Source: Lamprocystis purpurea
GTDB taxonomy: Bacteria > Pseudomonadota > Gammaproteobacteria > Chromatiales > Chromatiaceae
NCBI GenBank assembly: GCA_020718945.1
Contig: DYRB01000029.1
Coordinates: 1-14,191, forward strand
Length of the DNA stretch: 14,191 nucleotides
Direction: 5' to 3'
Positions 8,191-13,970 of the stretch are shown piece by piece. How positions within the stretch are numbered: the stretch's first letter is position 1; every line of letters starts with the position of its first letter. The translations under genes and the position numbers were made by a program. Under the pieces are notes generated by a model. It was not told the origin of the DNA. It worked only from the letters and a program-made list of their open reading frames with translations, and searched no databases.

Positions 8191-8425
8191 TTCCAAATTT
8201 GGGACCATCGTCCAATGGCGTCGCCAGGAACACCGTGGGAGCGCCGCCTCGGCCGCTGTTCCCGACGCGGCTTTTGGCCAGGGATGGCCAGTATCCCAGG
8301 GGCGCAGGGAGCAGCCCCTGGGACTACCTCCCCCGTCCCTGGAGTTGTCGGCGCGACCGGGCGAAGCGCAGCGAGCCCGGTGGTCACCGCACTACATCGG
8401 TCGCGGCGAGGCGCCGCTCCCACGG
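8191..8425. repeat. REP/BIME-like element A, interrupted
   Basis: This begins with TTCCAAATTTGGG (8191-8203), as does element B at 13673. It holds the left arm CCGTGGGAGCGCCGCCTCGG (8233-8252) and the right arm at 8398-8425 that is nearly its inverse complement. Between the left arm and its expected continuation CGCGACCG (8352-8359) lie 99 extra bases (8253-8351) that element B lacks. The right-hand AAATTT terminus seen in B is missing here. The element sits in the guaB upstream region, about 95 bases from the ATG. Confidence 0.75.
8253..8351. other. 99 bp insertion inside REP/BIME element A
   Basis: TCGG at 8249-8252 recurs at 8348-8351, so the extra segment is flanked by a 4 bp direct repeat, as a target duplication would look. 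Inside it TCCCAGGGGC (8294-8303) and GCCCCTGGGA (8314-8323) form a perfect 10 bp inverted repeat. There is no open reading frame of note. Comparison with element B at 13673-13834 defines the boundaries. Confidence 0.55.
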
Positions 8426-8785
8426 GCAGCAGTTGCCTGTTTCCGCTACCCGAAGACCTGCTCCGGGGGGGGCTTCGCCCGTCCGCGGGGCCTCCCCGGG
8501 TCCTTTAGAGGGCCCGGCTCGATGGCGTCCCTGCGGGCGGACCAAGGATGCGGAGTTTTTCCGCAGGACCAGGTGCTTGCGCCCCCGCCCGCCAACCGGT
8601 GAACGGCCCCGGGGCCCCACACCGCCTATCGGTCCAAACCTTGACGGCCCTGACGGCCCTGACGGCCAAGGCCAAACTTCACTTTCAGTGCAAGAACTGT
8701 GCTCCTCGTTGCGGGATGGTTGGGCCAGAAGGGCAGCGGTCATCGTCACAGGCTCCAGGGCCAACGCCGCGGGGCCGGGAGTTGA
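8426..8785. other. Intergenic stretch without recognisable gene
   Basis: Some 360 bases between the BIME-like element and the RTX remnant. I see a small hairpin, GCGGA-GTTTT-TCCGC near 8546-8560, and three tandem 9 bp units of TGACGGCC(C/A) at 8642-8668. Frames through it are open only because of high GC content; none shows a protein family or a plausible ribosome site. This may be the decayed 5' region of the RTX gene or unrelated accessory DNA. Confidence 0.5.
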
Positions 8786-9750
8786 TCAATCAACGCCGCT
8801 GACACCCTAATTTCCATCGAGGGCCTGATCGGATCGCGGTTCAACAACACCCTCACAGGCTCGGCCGGCGCCAACACCCTGGACGGGGGCAGCGGCAACG
8901 ATGTGATCAACGGCGGAGCGGGCAACGACACCCTGACCGGCGGCCTCGGGCACGACAGTCTGAACGGGGGGCTGGGCCTGGATACCGCCAGTTACGCCGA
9001 TGCGGGTGCTGCCGTCAGTGTCGATCTCGCCATCGGCGGGGTCAGCGGCGGGGCTGGCAACGATAGTCTGGCCGAGATCGAAAACCTGATCGGCAGCGCC
9101 TACGCCGACAGCCTTTGGGGCAGCACCTTGAACAATGGCATCGTCGGCGGTGCCGGCGATGATCGCGTCTACGGACGGGATGGCAATGACGTGCTGGAGG
9201 GCGGGGATGGGGCCGACACCATCGACGGGGGCTGGGGACCGATGCCGCGTCCTATGCGGGGGCTCGGGCGGCGGTGACGGTCAATCTGGGGCTGGCAGGG
9301 GCTCAGAATACCAACGGGGCCGGGAGCGACATTCTGATGGGGATCGAAGACCTCGTCGGCAGCCAGTTCGGCGACCGCCTCACTGGCAATGCCCTAGAAG
9401 GCGGTGGCAGCAATGACTCCCTAAACGGCGGCGCAGGCGCAGATGCCTTTAAGTTCTGGACAACATCCGAGGGAACCGACCGGATCACCGATCTCACATC
9501 CGGCTCGGACAAAATCGAAGTGGTGAGCGCCAACTTCGGCGCCCTCCCGGTCGGCGCCCTGGCCGCGAGCCGCTTCAAGGCGGCCGGTACGCCGCTGACG
9601 AATGGCAACGCGGTGTTCATCTACAACGCGGCCACCGGCGCCCTGTCCTTCGACAGCAACGGCAACGGTGCCGGCGGGGTTAGCCAGATCGCCATACTTA
9701 CCGGGCCCAAGACCCTGGTGGCGAGCGACATCCAGGTGGTCTCGGCCTGA
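8786..9750 (+). pseudogene. RTX (glycine-rich calcium-binding) protein remnant, 5'-truncated and frameshifted
   Basis: Recognisable RTX sequence starts right after an in-frame TGA (8783-8785) with no start codon: DTLISIEGLIGSRFNNTLTG at 8801-8860. Nonapeptide repeats follow (LDGGSGND, INGGAGND, TGGLGHD, NGGLGLD). The frame is lost at the GGGGG run 9227-9231: one added base would read IDGGLGTDAASYAGARAAVTV and continue in the second frame to the TGA ending at 9750. The last 110 residues (FKFWTTSEGTDRITDLTSGSDKIEV onward in part, then VFIYNAATGALSFDSNGNGAG) are the standard C-terminal region of type I secreted RTX proteins, and are intact. Intact relatives have long N-terminal domains, all missing here. 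Re-initiation at GTG 8903 or 9274 is possible but would give fragments. No hlyB/hlyD-like transporter genes are nearby. A sequencing error could explain the frameshift but not the missing 5' part. Confidence 0.85.
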
Positions 9751-10194
9751 GCCTGCCGGGCGGCTCGACCTAGCGGGACTCCGGGGCGGGACGGGGTATC
9801 CACCCCGTCCCCAACGTTTCGGTGGTCAGCGCTGCGCCCGAGTTGGCCTGTTGGGTACCGTCCCTGGCACTGGGTCCCGGCACCGTGCCGGGACGACGGC
9901 GCCGACGGGCCCACCGCCGACCGGTCGTATAGCGCACCGGACCTAACCCGACCCATTTGCGCCGATGTCCCTGGCGCCCCTTTGGGCGGGACGGGGTATG
10001 CACCCCGTCCCTGACCTTCAGTCCGATGGTGGATCCACACGGCCCCCCATCGGCGCCCCCCACGAAGTATGCACCCCGTCCCGGGCCTTCAGTCCGATGG
10101 TGGCTGCCAGCACCAGCCAAAGGGTCCGTACGGGGCCCGTGCCCGGTCTGGCCGGGGCAGGCTGTTTCAGCCAAGCTCGCGCATTGGGCACGCA
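9751..10194. repeat. Intergenic palindrome cluster downstream of the RTX remnant
   Basis: No gene is supported here. Palindrome GGGACGGGGT-n4-ACCCCGTCCC occurs at 9788-9811 and again at 9988-10011, exactly 200 bases apart. A 37 bp direct repeat (GTATGCACCCCGTCCC, 9 variable-ish bases, GTCCGATGGTGG) lies at 9996-10032 and 10067-10103 with 35 of 37 bases equal. A separate perfect 10 bp inverted repeat with a one-base loop, GTCCCGGCAC/GTGCCGGGAC, lies at 9874-9894; it has no T-tract. The cluster is probably built from short mobile palindromes. Confidence 0.7.
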
Positions 10195-10383
10195 GCCCCG
10201 CAGGGGCGGGACATACCAGCCCAGGGCAACGCCCTGGGGAGTCTTGGCGGAATCTTCCAGCCCTGAAAGGGCGTGACATAGAGGTCCCCCGATGTCACGC
10301 CCCTACAGGGCTGGGCCTCCGTACATCGACGACCCAGGGCTTCGCCCTGGGCTGGTATCCGCGACCCCGTTGGGGTCGGGCCT
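10195..10383. repeat. Compound palindrome of nested trinucleotide-loop hairpins
   Basis: A roughly 190 base element organised around the inverted repeat GCGTGACAT/ATGTCACGC (10271-10279 with 10292-10300). Outer arms ATACCAGCCCAGGGC (10213-10227) and its exact complement (10344-10358) pair over 15 bp. Within the arms, small hairpins each have a three-base loop: GCCCC-GCA-GGGGC (10195-10207), CCCAGGGC-AAC-GCCCTGGG (10220-10238), GCCCT-GAA-AGGGC (10260-10272), CCCAGGGC-TTC-GCCCTGGG (10333-10351) and CGACCCC-GTT-GGGGTCG (10362-10378). It ends about 115 bases before xseA. From memory, similar AGGGC/GCCCT hairpin strings occur between genes of many environmental bacteria; I know no established function. 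Confidence 0.75.
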
Positions 10384-10447
10384 AACCTTCGGGTAAAACA
10401 GGGTACCCATACGGGGCGATTTTCCCCGCGACCGCGGTCGGTCCTGG

Positions 10448-10453
10448 GATAAT
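10448..10453 (+). promoter_or_regulatory. Possible xseA -10 element
   Basis: GATAAT lies 44 bases before the xseA ATG, in one of the few AT-rich spots of the leader. The 12 bp palindrome CGACCGCGGTCG (10429-10440) lies where the spacer or -35 would be; no TTGACA-like hexamer is seen, so this is a weak call. Confidence 0.3.
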
Positions 10454-10497
10454 CGTGCACCCTGTCCCGCACCTTGCCCCCGACCCAGGGCCCGCCC

Positions 10498-11871
10498 ATG
10501 ACCAGCCCACCCCCACAGACCCGCCTGGACTTCGACCGCGACATCTACAGTGTCTCGCGGCTCAACAGCGAGGTGCGCGCCGTCCTGGACGGGAGTTTCC
10601 CGATGCTCTGGGTCCAGGGCGAGGTGTCCAACCTGGCCCAGCCCAGCTCCGGGCATATCTATTTCTCCCTCAAGGACGAGGCGGCCCAGGTGCGCTGCGC
10701 CATGTTCAAGGCCAAGCGGCTGCTGCTCGGCTTCCGTCCGGCCAACGGCCAACAGGTCCTGGCCCGGGTGCGGGTCAGCCTGTTCGAGCCCCGCGGGGAC
10801 TATCAGCTCATCTGCGAGCACCTGGAACCGGCGGGGGAGGGGGCCCTGCGCCTGGAACTGGAGCGCCTCAAGCGCCGCCTGGCCGCCGAGGGGCTGTTCG
10901 CCCCGGCCCTCAAGCGGCCCATTCCGCCCTTCCCGCGCCAGGTCGGGGTCATCACCTCGCCCATGGGGGCGGCGGTCCACGACATACTGAGCGTGCTCAA
11001 GCGGCGAATGGCGGCCCTGCCGGTGCTGATCTACCCGGTCCAGGTCCAGGGCCAGGGGGCCGCGGCGGAGATGGTCGCGGCCCTGGGGCTGGCCAACCGA
11101 CGCTCCGAGTGCGATGTGCTCATCCTGGCCCGGGGCGGCGGGTCCCTGGAGGACCTGTGGGCCTTCAACGACGAGGCCCTGGCCCGGGCCATCCGCGCCT
11201 CGGCCATACCCGTGGTGTCCGGGGTCGGGCACGAGGTGGACTTCACCCTGGCGGATCTCGCCGCCGACCAGAGGGCAGCGACCCCGAGCGCCGCCGCCGA
11301 ACTGGTCAGCCCCTCGGGGGAGCACCTGCGCCTGAGCGTCCTGGCCCTGGCCCAGCGCCTGGGGGCCGCCCAGGCCCGGCGCCTGGCTGGGCTCGGTCAG
11401 CGCCTGGGGGCGGCGACCCGCCACCTGCGTCTGCTCCACCCGGCCGCAGCCCTGGAGCGGCGCGGTCAGGCCCTGGACGACCTGGAGCGGCGCCTGCTCA
11501 CCGCCACCGCCGGGCGCCTGGACCAGGCCCGTCGGCGCCTGGCCCCGGCGGTGGTTCGCCTGACGGCCGGGTCCCCGGGGCGGGCCCTGCCCGGGCTGCG
11601 TTCGGTCCTGGCCGGGTTGGGCCGTCGCCTGGCCCTGGCCGCGGACCGGACCCAGGAGACCCGTCGCGAGCGCCTGGCCCTGGCGGTGCAGGGGCTGGAG
11701 GCGCGCAGCCCCCTGGCCACCCTGGCCCGGGGCTACGCCGTCGTGACCCGGGAGCGGGACGGCGCCATTCTGCGCGACGCCGCCGAGGTCGGGCCCGGGG
11801 ACCTGGTGCGGGCCCGGCTCCGGCAAGGGGCCCTGACCTGCCGGGTGGTGGACACCGATGAGGGTCCCTAG
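10498..11871 (+). CDS. xseA: Exodeoxyribonuclease VII large subunit
   Basis: XseA is the catalytic subunit of exonuclease VII, which with several XseB subunits degrades single-stranded DNA from both ends during repair. The protein is 457 residues, matching the family. The N-terminal OB-fold is at about residues 12-110 (VSRLNSEVRAVLDG, LWVQGEVSNLAQPSSGHIYF). The catalytic domain follows with VITSPMGAAVHDIL at 151-164, LARGGGSLEDLWAFND at 210-225, and GVGHEVDFTLADLAADQRAA at 242-261, carrying the conserved Asp162, Arg212, His245 and Asp248. A Leu/Arg/Ala-rich coiled-coil region spans about 270-400, and the end has the family ARGYAVV motif. ATG 10498 is preferred over TTG 10474 because AGGG lies 7 bases upstream and the family starts here. 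xseB is not in the window. guaB is the divergent neighbour, as in Escherichia coli. Confidence 0.97.
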   Translation: MTSPPPQTRLDFDRDIYSVSRLNSEVRAVLDGSFPMLWVQGEVSNLAQPSSGHIYFSLKDEAAQVRCAMFKAKRLLLGFRPANGQQVLARVRVSLFEPRGDYQLICEHLEPAGEGALRLELERLKRRLAAEGLFAPALKRPIPPFPRQVGVITSPMGAAVHDILSVLKRRMAALPVLIYPVQVQGQGAAAEMVAALGLANRRSECDVLILARGGGSLEDLWAFNDEALARAIRASAIPVVSGVGHEVDFTLADLAADQRAATPSAAAELVSPSGEHLRLSVLALAQRLGAAQARRLAGLGQRLGAATRHLRLLHPAAALERRGQALDDLERRLLTATAGRLDQARRRLAPAVVRLTAGSPGRALPGLRSVLAGLGRRLALAADRTQETRRERLALAVQGLEARSPLATLARGYAVVTRERDGAILRDAAEVGPGDLVRARLRQGALTCRVVDTDEGP

Positions 11872-11895
11872 TCCCCAGCCCTGAACCCAGAAAGA

Positions 11896-12040
11896 GCAAT
11901 TCAGCCGCAAATTGCGCAAATACACGCAAATGGGGCAGGCAGTTAGGCAGAGTCCGCAGGTCACCCGCATGGTGCACCGGAGACCGACACGAAGTCCTTG
12001 TTCATTTGCGTCTATTTGCGTTCATTTGCGGCTCAACTGC
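11896..12040. repeat. Palindromic GCAAAT-rich repeat, copy 2 (inverted orientation)
   Basis: Ends GCAATTCAGCCGCAAAT (11896-11912) and ATTTGCGGCTCAACTGC (12024-12040) are inverted repeats matching at 15 of 17 positions. The core, read on the minus strand, matches copies 1 and 3 (cttcgtgtcggtctccggtg). It lies 25 bases after the xseA stop and 18 bases before the stop of the convergent dehydrogenase gene, again exactly between two 3' ends. Confidence 0.85.
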
Positions 12041-12058
12041 TTTTCTTAGGTTGAAAGG

Positions 12059-12772
12059 TCACCAGGGTATCGCCACCCCGTCGCGGAAGAAGCCCCCGCT
12101 GGGCCCGTCGTCGGGCAGGGTGGCGGCCCAGAGGATCCCGGCGACCCCCTCGGCGACGGAGCGCGGGGCCTGGTCGCCACCCATGGCGGTGCGCACCCAG
12201 CCGGGGCAGACGGAGTTGATCTTGACCCCAGTCCCCTGCAACTCGTCGGCGAATATCCGGGTCAGGGCATTGAGCCCGACCTTGGACAGCCGGTAGCCGG
12301 GGCAGCCGCCGTTCATGTCGGCCAATTGGCCCATCCCCGAAGAGACGTTGACCACCCGCCCCCGACCCTGCATCAGGGGGATCAGCACCTGGCAGAGCCG
12401 CAGGGCGGCCATGGTGTTGGTCTCCAGGCCCCGGCGCACCACCGCCAGATCGGCCGCGAAGACGCTCGCCGCCGCCGAACCCGGCTCCGGGTCTGGGAAT
12501 ATGCCGGCGTTGTTCACCAGCACATCCAGGCGACCGAAGCGGTCGCGCACAAAGGCGGCCAGGGCCTGGATGGATGCCTCGTCGGTGACATCCAGCGGGT
12601 GGAAGGACACATCGCCGCCCTGGTCGCGCAGCCCCTGGGCGGCGGGCTCACCCTTGGCCGGGTCGCGGGCGGTCAGGACGACGCTGTAGCCGCGGGCGGC
12701 GAGTTGTCGGCAGGTCTCGAGTCCGAGCCCGCGATAGGCCCCGGTGACCAGGGCGACTTTGGATTGTGGCAT
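12059..12772 (-). CDS. Short-chain dehydrogenase/reductase, probably NADP(H)-dependent
   Basis: A 237-residue classical SDR. The nucleotide-binding motif is TGAYRGLG at residues 10-17; Arg36 in the TARDPAKG segment after the second strand favours NADP(H). Asp61 in LDVTD contacts adenine, NNAG is at 87-90, the catalytic Ser is in NVSSGMG (144-145), and YRLSK gives Tyr160 and Lys164. PGWVRTAMGG and a C-terminal strand GGFFRDGVAIPW complete the fold. It resembles the carbonyl-reductase-like subgroup (NADPH reduction of aldehydes or ketones), but its substrate is unknown. The ATG at 12772 has GGAGG 8 bases upstream, a strong ribosome site, and a possible -10 CATAAT lies at 12803-12808 on the minus strand. 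It is transcribed alone and diverges from the gpmI fragment, whose break lies within 90 bases of this start. Confidence 0.93.
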   Translation of the reverse strand: MPQSKVALVTGAYRGLGLETCRQLAARGYSVVLTARDPAKGEPAAQGLRDQGGDVSFHPLDVTDEASIQALAAFVRDRFGRLDVLVNNAGIFPDPEPGSAAASVFAADLAVVRRGLETNTMAALRLCQVLIPLMQGRGRVVNVSSGMGQLADMNGGCPGYRLSKVGLNALTRIFADELQGTGVKINSVCPGWVRTAMGGDQAPRSVAEGVAGILWAATLPDDGPSGGFFRDGVAIPW

Positions 12773-12838
12773 GGGGTAGTCCTCCACGGGATTGGGACGG
12801 CGATTATGGCCTGAGCGGCGCGGCCCGTCGCCTCTGGG

Positions 12839-13417
12839 GTGGAAACCCCACCGCGACACCCCTATTTCTTTAACGGCGGCTTGCGCGAACCCCTGCCCGG
12901 GGAAGTGCACCTAATGGTCCCCTCGCCGCGGGTGGCGACCTATGACCTGAAGCCGGAGATGAGCGCCCCGGAGGTGGCCGATGTCACTATCCAGGCCATC
13001 CGCAGCGGTCGCTACGGCTTCATCGTGGTCAACTTCGCCAACGGCGACATGGTCGGCCACACCGGCGACCTGAACGCCGCCACCCGGGCGGTGGAGGCCC
13101 TGGGCCGGGTCCTGGACGCCGCCGTGGCCGCCGACTGGTCGGCCCTGGTCACCGCCGACCACGGCAACTGCGAGCTGATGCTGGACCCGGAGACGGACGA
13201 GCCACACACCCAGCACACATTGATGCCGGCGCCCTTCCTGGTGGTGGACGAGGCCCGCTGGACCCTGGCCCCAGGCGGCGGGCTGGCGGACGTGGCCCCA
13301 TCGGTGCTGCGGCTCATGGGTCTGCCGCCGGTGGCGGCCATGACCGGGCAGTCGCTGCTGCTGGCCGAGCAGCAGCCCCGGGCCTTGCCCGCGATGGAGC
13401 GGCTCATCGCCGCCTGA
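12839..13417 (+). pseudogene. gpmI: 5'-truncated cofactor-independent phosphoglycerate mutase fragment
   Basis: The reading frame gives 192 residues that match only the C-terminal third of GpmI (about 510 residues), which interconverts 3- and 2-phosphoglycerate. Homology starts abruptly at YFFNGGLREPLPGE (from about 12863) and runs through VPSPRVATYDLKPEMSAPEV, ANGDMVGHTG, TADHGNCELMLDPETD and HTQHTLMP to the normal end. The second metal-site residues are present (Asp70 and His74, Asp107-His108, a His near 123-126). The N-terminal part with the phosphoserine nucleophile and the rest of the metal site is missing. The GTG at 12839 is the only available start, without a clear ribosome site, and the sequence before the break belongs to the divergent SDR promoter region. 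It cannot work as a mutase on its own. The well-kept C-terminal sequence suggests a recent break or duplication. Confidence 0.87.
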
Positions 13418-13436
13418 GCCCTTGGACTGAAGAAAA

Positions 13437-13579
13437 GACCGAGCCGCAAATGAACGCAAGTAGACGCAAATAAACAAGGACTTCGTGTCGGTCTCCGGTG
13501 CACCATGCGGGTGACCTGCGGACTCCGTCTGACTGCCGGACCCATTTGCGTAAATTTGCGTAATTTGCGGCCGAATTGT
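13437..13579. repeat. Palindromic GCAAAT-rich repeat, copy 3
   Basis: Same orientation as copy 1. GAGCCGCAAAT at the left (13441-13451) pairs with ATTTGCGGCC at the right, flanking the conserved core (cttcgtgtcggtctccggtg). It starts about 20 bases after the gpmI-fragment stop. Its core is closer to copy 2 than to copy 1: both have caccatgcgggtgacctgcg where copy 1 has caccctgcgagtgacccgcg. Its left arm has one changed unit (GCAAGT). Confidence 0.85.
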
Positions 13580-13672
13580 TCTTGCTAAATTTGACGGTAT
13601 CGCCAAGCCGCCGCGCCCAAACCGGCGCGGCCCTGGGCTCGGGCGCACCGTCCTGGTCCGGCGGCCCAGCCA

Positions 13673-13834
13673 TTCCAAATTTGGGCCCATCGTCCAACAC
13701 CGCGGCCAAAAGCACCGTGGGAGCGCCGCCTCGGCGCGACCGGGCGAAGCGCAGCGAGCCCGATGGCCACCAAATTACTCGGTCGCGGCGAGGCGCCGCT
13801 CCCACGGGCACCGATATGGCCGCCAAATTTGGAA
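13673..13834. repeat. REP/BIME-like element B, complete
   Basis: A 162 bp element with near-palindromic ends TTCCAAATTTGGG (13673-13685) and CCAAATTTGGAA (13823-13834). Inside are two 28-base arms (13715-13742 and 13780-13807) that are inverse complements at 26 of 28 positions. The two differences are paired so that each arm keeps its own perfect hairpin: GCGCCG-CCT-CGGCGC on the left and GCGGCG-AGG-CGCCGC on the right. The GTGGGAGCG head followed by a GC hairpin is the form of the REP sequences of pseudomonads and xanthomonads (from memory). It lies upstream of the glgC-like gene. Confidence 0.8.
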
Positions 13835-13970
13835 CCGCTACCGGCAGCCAACCCCAGTGGCAGCGACCCCCGGGACCCGTTAGACTCGCCCCCCGTGCCG
13901 CCCCGGCGGCTCGGGTGGGGCGGCCCGGGCCGCCCTCCTGTTGGCCCCGACCACCTGAAGCCTGTCCCCT
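13835..13970. other. Leader region of the glgC-like gene
   Basis: GC-rich DNA without an open frame of note. GTTAGACT near 13889 is the only -10-like sequence, and CGGCCCGGGCCG around 13921 is a 12 bp palindrome. A weak GAAG lies 10 bases before the ATG. No riboswitch or terminator is evident. Confidence 0.3.

Noticed and set aside
8097..8423. N-terminal extension of guaB
   Set aside because: It would translate the promoter region and the BIME-like element; GuaB proteins start at MRLIQEALTFDDVLL.
8642..8668. TGACGGCC tandem repeat as a collagen-like or RTX coding segment (DGPDGPDGQ)
   Set aside because: Only three 9 bp units, not in frame with the RTX remnant, and no start or homologous context.
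9274..9750. Independent 158-codon gene starting at GTG 9274
   Set aside because: It is the C-terminal part of the RTX remnant read after the frameshift; homology continues upstream of the GTG in the same frame.
10195..10383. CRISPR array
   Set aside because: The repeated hairpins have no constant repeat and spacer lengths and are arranged as one inverted repeat, with no cas genes nearby.
10303..11970. 555-codon open frame on the minus strand opposite xseA
   Set aside because: xseA on the plus strand is unambiguous; the antisense protein is Gly/Gln/Pro-rich and runs through two repeats.
11896..13579. Composite transposon made of repeat copies 2 and 3
   Set aside because: No transposase is present between or beside them and no target duplication is visible; only the inverted flanking is real.
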